A stretch of 64,000 nt of DNA from Siphonodentalium dalli (GCA_032622095.1 CP136065.1:24565141-24629140), one strand, 5' to 3'. Shown: positions 9,430-19,365, counted from the first letter of the stretch. Notes: generated by a model from the letters alone, not told the origin. Translations and numbers: made by a program.

Positions 9430-10285
9430 CAAGTAGATTTGGCACATTTCCTAAACTAGCACTTAAATATTGTTTGCATATTTGTTCCTTTTCACCGACT
9501 CGGTGCGCTTTAGCTGGAGTGATATACCTGGTATGCACTTTATCGACTTTATGACCACTTGGTATATCGTTCATTTAAAAAAAGAATGCCAGTTAACTGC
9601 AGATTACGATATATTGCTGATTAGCTTGCGAACATAATTTATATAAAAGGTGAACGATAGCTCGATTTTTACACTTTGAGCGACATGTCTCTGACACTCG
9701 TTGTTATATTGTTGTCAAAATGTCAGATCATAAGTTGGCAATGATATATGTGCAAACACGTGTCAGCAAATATATGGTCAAAAGTGTAAAATTTCGAACT
9801 GCGTAAACCATTCTAGAAGAGGTTTTGTCCAGAATCTGCAGAAGCTGGTGTGAATATTCCTATAGATATTAGCGACATGCCGAGTGCCAGTTCTGGTTAA
9901 AACACCGACTCCGCAGCTATGCAGTGGTGAATCTCGAGTATTTGGGGGGGGGGGTATATTACCACCAGCATAATTACGTCAGTCTCACCCAATCACAACA
10001 TCATCAGGAAAGCGATGTATCCTATCAGGCGATTGTTGGAATGCATCTACAATGGTAGATTTGTCACATTTCCTAAACTAGCACTTAAATATTGTCTGCC
10101 ATACTGCATGCATTCAATGCAGAAATTATTTTTAGCCACACAGAGCTAGCTCTTGCTGGTGGTAATATATACCCCCCCCCCCCCCCAAATAGTCCAGACT
10201 CACTACTGAATAGCTGTGGAGTCTGTGTTTTAACCAGAACTGGTGGGAATATTCCTATAGATATTAGCGACATGCCGAGTATAAA
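9430..10285. repeat. Mosaic of direct and inverted duplications with G/C homopolymers
   Basis: The block at 9432-9478 (TTTCCTAAACTAGCACTTAA inside) repeats directly at 10052-10098. ATTCCTATAGATATTAGCGA repeats directly at about 9857 and 10250. Between these, a module at 9891-9976 (CAGTTCTGGTTAAAACAC, an 11-G run, ACCACCAGC) recurs inverted at 10155-10235 with a 14-C run. The mixture suggests two overlapping foldback or MITE copies that have exchanged segments. No coding potential. Confidence 0.7.
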
Positions 10286-10583
10286 ATGACACTAGATTTG
10301 TTTGACACTTTTAAACATTTCCAATTATCGTACAAGAGCATATTAATAGAAAAGCTCACAGTAAAATCACTATACAGCTAATGGCCGAAAAGGTATTATA
10401 TGGAAGTGATTAAAGCATGACTCTTAAATTATGACATACACATCTGTCTTTAGCACCTGCGCAGTGCGCAGATCAGTGTTGTGTGTGCATACTGCTGTGC
10501 CTACTATCGACATTGTGTATTCATGTATCTCTAAATTATATATCACAATATGTACCGCCGTATTTGAGCACCACATATATTAT

Positions 10584-10671
10584 CATGACGTCCAATAACT
10601 GTAGCCAATTAAAACGGAGCTTCCTAACATGGAATGCCACAGGCCTAATGAGCTCTTCGGCTTACCTTTAC
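10584..10671 (+). pseudogene. LINE B endonuclease N-terminus
   Basis: From ATG at 10584 the frame reads MTSNNCSQLKRSFLTWNATG and then LMSSSAYL. The LTWNATGLMSS pattern is the conserved start of APE-like (exonuclease-endonuclease-phosphatase) domains of LINE elements, where the Asn takes part in catalysis. The frame ends shortly after, in a TTTACC repeat. The expected next block (a DIL..F..IDVVGVSEHWL-type stretch) is absent here but appears at 16656, so this is taken as the 5' part of the same element. Confidence 0.6.
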
Positions 10672-10800
10672 CTTTGATTTACCTTTACCTTTGATCTTCA
10701 GCCTGTGTTAAGCTTTCGCTTGTAATGGCTACTTGTCTTCTTGAGCTCACTTTATTTTTCACCCACTGACCGACGCGCGAAGCGCGTCCATTGGGTGTAC
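10672..10800. repeat. TTTACC short tandem repeat and GC-rich hairpin
   Basis: Two TTTACCTTTACCTTTGAT units at 10667-10702 mark the left edge of the large insertion in LINE B. A hairpin at about 10757-10798 has CACCCA..GACGCGC and GCGCGTC..TTGGGTG arms. Confidence 0.55.
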
Positions 10801-11685
10801 TATAATCGTAGGACTCATGCGTTTCTGCTGAACTGAACTAGTGTCTATGCGATTCTGCTGAGCTGCACTGACGTTTGATCGCAAAATAAAATTATAATCA
10901 TTATCAAAGCACACGTTTGGATAACACCGCCATAAACTGTTTCATATTATGCTGTTGAGCTCATATCGTCAATACAATTAGAGTTATAACTCATTAAACT
11001 AAGAACTACTGTTAACGTATTTCTACCAATTGGGTAACTAGATTCAGGTTGAGCTGGAACTTGAGAAATTTTTAATTTCAACCAATTGAAATGCCGCTGG
11101 AATTGGAAAGGGTTAAGGTTGTGGGGCAACGCAAATGACGTCATCGAAAACAAGGCGCCTCAAAGTGAGTCAAAAATCGTACACAGTACAATCTTAATCT
11201 GAATCTGAATGGTTATGCTGCAGATCCCAATTCTGGTAATTTCGCTTCGTCTCGGAATCGTGATTTAAATTCATTCATTTTGACTGTTACTGTGTCCTAA
11301 GATATTAAAAACTTGTGGAATGTGCTTAGGAAGGATTGTTTTCATATCTAATAAGTGGGAATTACCTCCCAAAAAGGTGAGTTTCAGGCCTGCATTTGTT
11401 GTCAATCTGTATTATCTGATTCTGACAGCGCTCGTCTGCAACTGTAATTGGCAGAATTCGCGTGTTTGACTAAACGTTTTCTCAACTCGATTCTCTCAAA
11501 CTGCACAATAATCGGTCAAATTCTTTCAATAATTCTATCTAAATACATCTTAGCTATTATTCGGATCAGATCTCCCCGTCGAGAAAGCGATATGTTGACC
11601 AAAACGACACTTGAGAAAGTTGTTTACATTTTGAGCGCACACTGCCTGCGGCACAGTACACGCTCGATTTTTATCATGGAAACAA
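10801..11685. other. No recognised gene within insertion
   Basis: Part of the 6-kb insertion in LINE B. Only short open frames. No transposon end was recognised with confidence. Confidence 0.35.
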
Positions 11686-11689
11686 ATCA

Positions 11690-12200
11690 ATTTCTTCCAT
11701 CTAAAATATAATTACGTGCTGGACCCTGTCATTTTAGGAATATATAAGTATTCCACGCAGACATACCTCAGTCTCAGCTTAAAATTTTGAAAAATAACAG
11801 TTTTATCGACATAAATCGATTTAAATGGGAAAATCCCGTGTTAAAATTTATCATCGAAAAAAAATAATTTCTTCCATCTAAAAAATAATTACGTGCTGTA
11901 CCCTGTCATTTTAGGAATATATAAGTATTCCACGCAGACACACCAAGTCTCAGCTTAAAATTTTGAAAAATAACAGTTTTATCGACATAAATCGATTTAA
12001 ATGGGAAAATCCCGTGTTAAAATTTATCATCGAAAAAAATTAATTTCTTCCATCTTAAAAATAATTACGTGTTGTACCCTGTCATTTTAGGAATATATAA
12101 GTATTCCACACAGACACACCAAGTTTCAGCTTAAAATTTTGAAAAAATAAGAATTTTATCGACATAAATCAATTTTAATGGCAGATCCCATGTTAAATAA
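11690..12200. repeat. Three-copy 177-bp tandem repeat
   Basis: Units contain ATTTTAGGAATATATAAGTA, TATCGACATAAATCGATTTA and TCATCGAAAAAAAATAATTT. The GGAATATATAAG anchor starts at 11737, 11914 and 12090, giving periods of 177 and 176 bp. The third copy is the most diverged. The monomer length is in the range of satellite DNA. Confidence 0.9.
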
Positions 12201-12249
12201 ATTTTAGGGCCCTGCGAATGTTTTCTGAGCTGTTCCATATTGGCCACCA

Positions 12250-13120
12250 GAGTCCATATTTGACAGGTTCTACCTGATAATTGTGCGACAGTACAGTCGC
12301 GTTACTTTATACGTCAACATTGGTCATTATCACCCGACAAATTTATTTCGGTCTATCGTATCAACCGCCTGACAAAGTGTCAACTTGAACATTGGTCTTT
12401 ATCGCTCAACTAATTTTTATCGTCTCATCGGTATGTATTCCATATTCAATTATCCACATATAACCAACCGAACCTCTAATCCCGGTCCACTTTTTTTTTT
12501 TTATCGCTATAGTCAAGTTACGTAATATTTTATCATGTGATACTTGTACTTATATGTCTATGGTATTACTATAGTATACGGTATACGTATATCAATTGCT
12601 ATTCCTTTCTATATAATCCTGGTGCCATCTATAGAGATAGAGATAATTTCAGACCCCCCCCCCCCCAATTTTATATCATTGCCGCTACAGTACAGTCGCG
12701 ATGCATCACATGGCAACATTGATCGCTATCGCTCTAATAATTTATGTCAGTTCAACGTTTCCCTCTTTCTCCGAGACTATTTAACCAACCCAACATCTAA
12801 TCCCGGCCTAAATTATTATTTTTATTTTCATCCATATACCGTAGTTGTGTTACATATATATTTTTATCATTTGATTCCAATTTGCATTGTACCACTATAG
12901 AAGTCCATATATGACTATTCTGGCACTATATAGAGATAACTAAGATTATGACACCCCCCCCCATTTTATAGCCTTGTTGCAACAGTAGAGTTGAGATTCA
13001 TGATATGTCAACATTGGTCGTTATCGCTCTACAAATTTATATCGGTTCAACCCTTAGTTCCCTGTATCGCCCACTCATCCCTCAATTTATTTTTTCATTT
13101 GTATTATAGTCTCGTTACGT
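12250..13120. repeat. Diverged long-period repeats with C-runs
   Basis: Three related blocks start near 12287, 12685 and 12978. Each has ACAGTACAGTCGCG or a variant, then CAACATTG.TC.(T/C)TATCGCTC and AATTTAT.TC.GTTCAAC. Poly-C stretches at 12654-12666 and 12953-12962 precede the last two blocks. The spacing is irregular (about 400 and 290 bp), so this is an old, decayed tandem array. Confidence 0.65.
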
Positions 13121-13302
13121 ACATATAACTTTTGCTTCAACATGCCGAGTTCTGCTGCAGACGATACAAAACTGACAACATTTCGAAATGTAAGCAGGCT
13201 TCAAACTCATCTTATCCAAGAAACTTGTGTATAAGGTGTACTCGCATTTGTTGCGTTAAAAACCAAAGGTCCCAAGTCAAGGTCCAAAATCCCCAACACA
13301 CT

Positions 13303-13620
13303 GATGTGAGGTTTAATGATAACTCACATCTACATAACCTAACCAATATAAGGATGTGAGGTGTAATGATAACTCCATCCACATACAGTAATGTCCAAAG
13401 TAATTGACCACTTAACCACAGCAGAATTATGAGTAATTTTTCAGGATTTTAAATCCTGAAAAATTACCAATAATTCTGCTGTGGTTAAGTGGTCAATTAC
13501 TTTGGGCATTACTGTAACCAATATAAGGATGTGAGGTTTAATGATAACTCTATCCACATAATCAATATACGGGTGTGATGTTTAATGATAACGACATCCA
13601 CATAACTAATAACTATGTGT
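13303..13620. repeat. Four-copy minisatellite of about 46-50 bp, split by a MITE
   Basis: Units contain GATGTGAGGTTTAATGATAA, with CACATAAcc and aCCAATATA between them. Anchors lie at 13303, 13353, 13528 and about 13573. The second and third units are separated by the 129-bp MITE plus one TA. Confidence 0.8.
13386..13514. mobile_element. Perfect-hairpin TA MITE (family P1), full copy
   Basis: 129 bp, starting CAGTAATGTCCAAAG and ending CTTTGGGCATTACTG, flanked by TA on both sides (13384-13385 and 13515-13516). The arms pair over almost the full length around a tip at GGATTTTAAATCC. A TA target and CAGTAATG termini fit a Tc1/mariner or pogo-type element. It sits in a TA within a minisatellite whose neighbouring units show the empty site. 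Confidence 0.9.
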
Positions 13621-13754
13621 GAAAATTAAATAAAAAAATTAAATTCCATGATGGCGTCCAATATGGACTTTCTAATTCTGCTCCAAAAACATGTATATTC
13701 AATATATGGATGTTTATTGGATGGGGGGGGACCGATTATTTCAATGATATTTTA

Positions 13755-13810
13755 ATTCACTGGGATCCAAAACCCGACCAACGGGAGCGCGCTTCGCGCA
13801 CGACTGTATC
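13755..13810. repeat. GC-rich palindrome GCGCGCTTCGCGC
   Basis: A GGGAGCGCGCTTCGCGCAC core in AT-rich DNA. It resembles the GCGCGAAGCGCG core near 10777 and may be a related repeat end. Confidence 0.4.
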
Positions 13811-13954
13811 TTAAGCATATGTGCATATTTAATAAGCCAACAATTGGAATACCAACAGAGAAGACTGGCGTAGGTCCCTTGCGCATAGACATCGTTGATG
13901 ATCTCTATGGGAAACCAACTTGACATTTAATAGACAATTTCGATGAACTGCAAT

Positions 13955-14445
13955 AACTTAAGGAATCTCTAATTGAGCTCAAGCCCAAAAAGAATATTCC
14001 TTCAGTTATTGTGCTTAAGCGCAGTTAGATATACCTTATTGCGCTTAAGCACAATGTGATATTCCTGTGCAATAAGGAATATTCTTATTGCGCTTAAGTG
14101 TAATAAGACATTCCTTATTACACGTAAGCGAAATTACATCAATATTGCACTAAAGCGCAATTAATATCTCTCTCATTAGATCACCCTTGTGCAAATAGTA
14201 GAATAATCCTATATTTGTTCCACCCATTGTACCATGGAGATGGACTACACCACCTGAATTATAGGGAGTTTATGTTCTATATATAATATATTCCTTATTA
14301 AGAGATTCCTTATTGGGTTTTATTATATAAGCGCAATTTGTAAATTCCATTATTGCGCTTAAGCACAGTTAAATATATCCTTATTGCGCTTAATCACAAT
14401 AGAGATTCCCTTATTGTGCTTAAGCGCAATTAGCTCTTCTTGCGA
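13955..14445. repeat. Cluster of TTGCGCTTAAGCGCAA-type palindromes
   Basis: About ten variants of a 16-bp palindrome (TTGCGCTTAAGCGCAA or one-base changes), mostly separated by short AT stretches such as TAAGGAATATTCC or TTAGATATACC, with one longer gap at 14175-14340. The spacing is irregular, so this is not a simple satellite. No coding potential. From 14446 to 14790 nothing is recognised. Confidence 0.75.
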
Positions 14446-14813
14446 TTAATTAAAAAAAAAGTTCTAATTGTATTGTAACTATTGTTTTGTCCTTTAATAT
14501 TTCCCGTACATCATGTACACATATATTATGCTAGAATGGTACTATTATTACTAATACCACTCGTAGTAGATAATACCACCTTACTGTCAATATCCTATCA
14601 TGGTTAGTTTCAAATCATAACGTTAATTGTTATTACTATGTGTGTACTGTACATGTACATCAGTCATCAATTAATAATATTTTGCTATTTTGCATGCGAA
14701 GTGGAAGACCCTCCAATAGCTTATCAATACCACTCGGGACAGTGGGTGTTTTTCCTCAATTAATTGAATTTCTTGTTGTTTGCGCAATTATAGAAATTAA
14801 AATAAAATTTATT

Positions 14814-15044
14814 TTATTTTCCTCTCCAGCTATCGTTGAGATATGACTTTAATTGATCTAGGGAGATTGCTGTCACACATAGATATGTCAGGTTGTTCCA
14901 GTTTGTCGTACTCCTGGCAACGAAATTGTTCTTGGCTAAGTTGGTGTTGTATCGCTTCTTATATATTTTGCTTGGGTGTCCTCTCGTTCTGCTATCCTTG
15001 GGTTTTTCCAATGTCTTTGTCAGCCGTACTTTGTCTATGTTGTT
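14814..15044 (-). pseudogene. LINE A C-terminal segment, frame-shifted
   Basis: Continues the LINE A product after one frameshift. KDSRTRGHPSKIYKK is followed by ARSTTNWNNL and LDQLKSYLNDSW, the usual C-terminal end of CR1/L2/Jockey polyproteins. Closes at a TAG-type stop near 14814. Confidence 0.75.
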
Positions 15045-16625
15045 TTATATTTTATATAGCTGGGTCATGTCGCTCCTTTCTCTTCTGTATTCCAGAGTTG
15101 GTATACCAAGATGTTTTATTCTCTCTTCGTAAGGTTTATCTTTGATCTTCTTCACCAGCTTTGTGGCTCTTCTTTGTACGCTTTCTATAGCTATTTTGTC
15201 CTTTCTTAAGTTTGGGTTCCAGATTGATGAGCCATATTCTAGGGTGGGTCTGACATAAGATTTATATAGGATCTTGAACATGTCTTCATCCATATGCTGG
15301 AAAGTTCTCCTCATGATTCCTAACTTCTGGTTTGCTTTGTTTACGATTGTGGAGACATGTGTGTTGAATTTCATATTCTTGTCGAATGTTACTCCAATAT
15401 CCTTTTCTTCTTCAGCTGCCACTATCGTGTGGATTGATCCATTCTCTGATATTGTATATTGATGCTGTTTATTATTATTCTCAAGATGCATTACTTTGCA
15501 TTTATCTGCATTGTAGCGAAGTAGCCATCTGTTAGACCAGCTAGACAGTGTATCTAGGTCTTTTTGAAGATTCTGGCAGTCGTCCTCTGATGTTATGCTT
15601 TTATATACTTTGGTATCATCCGCAAAGATTTTTATGTTACTGTGTATTCCCTCTGTGATATCATTTATGAAGATCAGAAACAGCGTTGGACACAGGACAT
15701 ACCCTTGTTGAATTCCGCTGGTAACTTTTCTAGCACTTGTTGGTTGTCCTCCTATTTTGACTGTTTGCATACGGTTAGTTAAAAACGATGTTATCCACTC
15801 TTTGATGTTTCCCCTGATTCCGTAGCTGTCGATTTTGTTTAGCAGGCGTTTGTGTGGTACCGTATCGAATGCCTTCCTGAAGTCCAAGTATACTGCATCT
15901 ATTTCTTTTCCTTCATTGAGAGCCTCGTACCAGTCTTCTTGAACTTCTAGGAGTTGGGTCACGCATGAGTGTTGAGCTCTGAAGCCGTGTTGTTCTTCTG
16001 TGAATAGATTATTTGATTCCATGTGCTCCATTATCTTGTCTCGGATGATGCTCTCCAGTATCTTACATATTACACTTGTCAGGCTTACTGGTCGATAGTT
16101 GCCTGGAGTACATTTTCTTCCTTTCTTGTATATGGGAACTACTGATGCATTCTTCCATCCTTGAGGGCGTAACCCTTCTTCTATGGATTTATTGTACAGT
16201 TTGCATAAGGGTGTACTAATACATGATGCAGTCGCCTTTAGAAATGCAGGATGGAGTTGATCCTCCCCGGGTGATTTCGTTGAATCCAATGCGAGCAGTT
16301 TTTTCATAACTTGTTCTGGTGTCACTACTAGGTTTTTTAGCTCGTCGGAGAATTCTCGATCATCAAGTTCCGGGATATGATCATCATCTTCCTTTGTAAA
16401 GACGCTGCAGAAGAATGCATTAAATATCTCAGCCTTGTCTTTGTTGTCTCTAATGATTTTCCCATCTTTATCTTCTATGTCAGCTATCCCTTCTTTGATC
16501 TTTGTATTTTGCTTGACATAATTCCAGTAAGATTTTGAGTCTTTCTTGAAGTTAGCGGCAAGCTTCATTTCAAAGTCCTTGTGGGCTTGTCTGGTCGCTT
16601 TGGTGGCTAGATTGCGTGCAGCCAC
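15045..16625 (-). CDS. Reverse transcriptase, CR1/L2/Jockey-like LINE (partial)
   Basis: 526 codons open with all core polymerase motifs. The connector (FNAFFCSVFT) comes first. It is followed by the RT start GNYRPVSLTS, then EEQHGFRAQHS, motif A YLDFRKAFDTV (about residue 245, first catalytic Asp), motif B GIQQGYVLCP and motif C FADDTKVY (about residue 336, catalytic Asp pair). A thumb-like region follows (DIGVTFDKNMKF, YVRPTLEYGSSIWNP). The enzyme copies LINE RNA into DNA at the nicked target. The frame ends early at LYKI because of a frameshift near 15020-15045. The remaining C-terminus (ARSTTNWNNL.., SYLNDSW) is found at 15011-14814 in another frame. The codon written as start is only the first Met after the 5' truncation. 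Catalytic motifs are intact but the copy cannot be autonomous. Confidence 0.85.
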   Translation of the reverse strand: MAARNLATKATRQAHKDFEMKLAANFKKDSKSYWNYVKQNTKIKEGIADIEDKDGKIIRDNKDKAEIFNAFFCSVFTKEDDDHIPELDDREFSDELKNLVVTPEQVMKKLLALDSTKSPGEDQLHPAFLKATASCISTPLCKLYNKSIEEGLRPQGWKNASVVPIYKKGRKCTPGNYRPVSLTSVICKILESIIRDKIMEHMESNNLFTEEQHGFRAQHSCVTQLLEVQEDWYEALNEGKEIDAVYLDFRKAFDTVPHKRLLNKIDSYGIRGNIKEWITSFLTNRMQTVKIGGQPTSARKVTSGIQQGYVLCPTLFLIFINDITEGIHSNIKIFADDTKVYKSITSEDDCQNLQKDLDTLSSWSNRWLLRYNADKCKVMHLENNNKQHQYTISENGSIHTIVAAEEEKDIGVTFDKNMKFNTHVSTIVNKANQKLGIMRRTFQHMDEDMFKILYKSYVRPTLEYGSSIWNPNLRKDKIAIESVQRRATKLVKKIKDKPYEERIKHLGIPTLEYRRERSDMTQLYKI

Positions 16626-16649
16626 ATATGATTTGAATGTCTTGTCTTA

Positions 16650-17741
16650 TTTATTGTGGATATATTACCAAGATTTCTTGAATTTAATCATATCGATGTG
16701 GTAGGTGTCAGTGAACACTGGCTACATGAACACAATGCAGATTATACGCAATGTATCAGTAAGCAATATGATTATCACGTTGTCTGTGACGCCTCACAAC
16801 GTCTACCCATGCAGAGGGGTAGATATTCCGGCGGTGTTCTACTTATGTGGCATAAAAAATACGCAAAATACGTTACCGCTCTTCAAATTCCAGATGATAG
16901 GATTGCTGGCATTCAAATGCAAATTAGCCGACATCAGTATCTATATATCTTCCAGATATACCTTCCTTCTACAAATCACACTCTTGACTTTTACAAAGAG
17001 TATTTGCAAAAGGTCAGCACTGTTTTCGATACATATAGTTCGCTGGGCAAAATAATTATGATGGGAGACTTTAATGCAAATCCGGACAAAAAGGGTCCAA
17101 GGAATTCTGCATTCAAGAAATTTGTCAAAGCGCTAAAATGTTTCTCTGTGAATCACTCGAGATGCAGATACCCAGATAGTTCTACGTGTATTCCGTACAA
17201 TAGTAATAACGGCACAGTTATTGATCACGTTTTTATTCCCACTGAAGACTCAGCCCTTATACCAGACATTAATGTAATCGACGACGATTCCCTAAATGTG
17301 TCAAATCATCGCCCAATTTTGTTCACAATGCAATTTCCAGTTGACAATCACGGCATTTACAACGTCACGAACAATAACTATAAACCAAATTGGAAAAAAG
17401 TTAAATCAGACCCTTCAATTTTGCAAAATTATCGCAATGCTCTTGACTTAAAGCTATGTGATAGTAAAACTGACATTATTAACGTATCTGAAGTTGATGT
17501 TATATATAATGAGATTGTAAGCGCGATAACATATGCATCTGATCAGTGTATACCCCGCAAGAGGTTCTCAAAACACCTCAAACCGTTTTGGAATAAAGAA
17601 CTTAATAGCTTGCATAAAGAAATGAAAAAGTATCGCTCTATTTGGATCAGGGATGGCCGACCCCGTGCTTGCTCTGGTGCTATTAGCTACACAAACTATA
17701 AAAACGCAAAGGCACACTTTCGAAGTTGTATCGTTTGAAAT
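16650..17741 (+). pseudogene. LINE B endonuclease (main part) and connector
   Basis: An open stretch from LFIVDILPRFLEF to the stop ending at 17738. Endonuclease motifs in order are VGVSEHWL (catalytic Glu, about 16707), GGVLLMW, IMMGDFNAN (about 17055, catalytic Asp and Asn), TVIDHVF and LNVSNHRPI (about 17298; the usual SDHxP is SNHRP here). This APE-type nuclease nicks target DNA to prime reverse transcription. The connector follows, with FWNKELNSLHKEMKKYRSIW. A frameshift near 17720 ends the frame; the next frame continues after an in-frame stop near 17750. The computed start codon is GTG at 16656, so this is not a true N-terminus: the missing start is taken to be at 10584-10671. Confidence 0.8.
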
Positions 17742-18132
17742 CTTATAAGTAAATTCAGGAAATAAATCATGAAATTGATCACAAAGCTGAAGTTGACCAC
17801 GACTCATTCTTTAGGTTATTCAATCTGAAACGGTCTAAACGAGTCAGCCCCAATAATATGTTTCATCACAATGGAAAACTCTTAAGAGACCCTGAAGACA
17901 TTGTGTGCGCATGGGGTGATTACTTTGAACAATTATATACGCCACTGACCTCAGAAGAATTTGATCAAACGCCTTATACCTCAGTAAATAGTTTTGTCAA
18001 TGACATAATACAAGAAAAGGCACCTTCTTCTATTGATAAACCCAGTCTCTTCCCAGTTACATGTCAAGAACTCAAATCTGTGTATAAGTCTCTAAGCTTA
18101 AATAAAGCCGTAGGGTGGGATAACGTAGCATA
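17742..18132 (+). pseudogene. LINE B connector to RT start
   Basis: In the next frame, SFFRLFNLKRSKRVSP is followed by WGDYFEQLYTPL and then LSLNKAVGWDNVAY, the conserved KA.G.D.(I/V) block just before the polymerase. The sequence breaks off in the codon for Tyr, where the CACTA-like element begins, and resumes at 19368 with EHIIYG. Confidence 0.8.
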
Positions 18133-18139
18133 CACTCTT

Positions 18140-18665
18140 TAAAATTCAGCTACTATATAGTACCTATATAGGCACTATCCTTGCCACTGGGTTAGTGCCT
18201 AAGTTTATGTACTATATAGTGCCTATATGATATAGCTACTATAACGTACCTAATTAGGTATTATATAGTGCCTAACTTTAGGTACTATATAGTACCTATA
18301 TGATATAGCTACTATAAAGAACCTAATTATATATGATATGGTACCTAATTAGCTACTATATAGTAGCTATACAGCAATTAGGTATTATATAGTGCCTAAC
18401 TTTAGTCACTATATAGTACCTATACATGATATAGCTACTATAAAGTACCTAATTAGATATGATATGGTACCTAATTAGCTACATAGTAGCTATACAGCAA
18501 TTAGGTATTATATAGTCCCTAACTTTAGGTAATATATAGTACCTACATATGATATAGCTACTATAAAGTACCTAATTAGATATCATATGGTACCTAATTA
18601 GCTACGATATAGTAGCTATAAAGCAAATAGGTATTATATAGTCCCTAACTTTAGGTAATATATAG
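18140..18665. repeat. Subterminal repeats of palindromic TACTATATAGTA units
   Basis: An array with a period near 124 bp (GATATAGCTACT anchors at 18229, 18302, 18428 and 18551). It is built of GGTACTATATAGTACC, TAGCTACTATATAGTAGCTA and CCTAATTAGGTA palindromes. Related short motifs recur at the other end (19235-19345). These are probable transposase-binding repeats. Confidence 0.8.
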
Positions 18666-18667
18666 CT

Positions 18668-18756
18668 TGCTTTATTCAATATTTTATAACGGAGGTCTGA
18701 TAAACTGATCTTCACCGACTCATCCACATTTGCAGACATCTGATTGTTCATCTCTG
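18668..18756 (-). CDS. Captured second exon, truncated
   Basis: A pyrimidine tract followed by CTCTTAG at 18763-18757 provides an acceptor. The phase-compatible continuation of the 19099-19000 exon reads AEMNNQMSANVDESV, then KISLSDLRYKILNKA, and runs into the palindromic repeats. The predicted intron (18757-18999) is 243 bp with GT/AG ends. Two nearby upstream or downstream AGs offer alternative acceptors; only this one or a 3-base shift keeps the frame. Confidence 0.4.
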
Positions 18757-18999
18757 CTAAGAGCTGAAAAGAAGAATTAAAAAAGTTAAATAAAGTTCAA
18801 TAAATTTTTTAATTCAAGTGTCAATGTTCTGGAACTCAACTTTGTGGAATGAGAACATAATAATTCGCTGGTTAATTTGAAAACAAAATTAACAAGAGGT
18901 TGGATTATTATTGAAGTAATGGTGACGGTGTGTGTGTGTTTATCATTTGATGTTGATATAATGTTAATAATTTCCAACAAATGTGGTGCTAATACTAAC

Positions 19000-19099
19000 C
19001 ACTAAATGCCGATTTTAATTCAGACAATCCCGCGTCGTCCAGCCATTTCTCAACAGCATCTTCCGTCCAAAGTTCAACAGAGTCATTGGAAGCGTCCAT
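19000..19099 (-). CDS. Captured first coding exon
   Basis: ATG at 19099 opens 33 codons starting MDASNDSVELWTEDAVEKWL, then DDAGLSELKSAFS, ending in phase 1 at a strong donor G|GTTAGT (18999). The W..EDAVEKWL.DAGLSEL pattern resembles the start of a SAM domain or a death-fold-like adaptor. I give that only as a guess. The sequence is GC-richer and better coding than the AT-rich repeats around it. It lies on the opposite strand to LINE B and inside the CACTA-like element, so it is probably a captured host gene fragment or the first exon of the element's own gene. Confidence 0.45.
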
Positions 19100-19365
19100 C
19101 TTTCTTTGTCTTAATTCTTCGATTAAAAATGGCTGCTCGAAAAATTAGAAGCCCCGCCTGCGAATATGCCCTCTGGCGGGAGCGTCTGTCAAATAACAGG
19201 TGGGCGTAATTTGGTTTATCCTGAATGCGATATAAGTTCCACGCTATAGGCACTATCTACGATATAGCTACTATATCACCCCAACCAATATGTGTTACAT
19301 AGATAGTCATTATAGCTACGATAGGCACTATATAGTCTCTATAAGGACCCCGATTTCTGTGAGTG

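Larger units (their letters stand above)
14795..16646 (-). mobile_element. LINE A, 5'-truncated CR1-like retrotransposon
   Basis: A minus-strand non-LTR element covering the connector, the full reverse transcriptase and the C-terminus, with no endonuclease. The 5' truncation falls within the connector at about 16646, directly against LINE B sequence. The 3' end runs into an AAAATAAAATAAATTTT-like stretch near 14795. No target duplication was recognised, as expected for CR1-type elements. Confidence 0.8.
18133..19365. mobile_element. CACTA-like (EnSpm) non-autonomous element inside LINE B
   Basis: 1233 bp with termini CACTC and GAGTG, flanked by TA on each side (18131-18132 and 19366-19367). 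Removing it plus one TA restores the LINE B reading frame from DNVAY to EHIIYG. Subterminal regions at both ends are filled with short palindromic repeats, as in CACTA/EnSpm elements, which also have CACT-type ends and 2-3 bp duplications. No transposase is present. It carries two exon-like segments on the minus strand. Confidence 0.7.
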
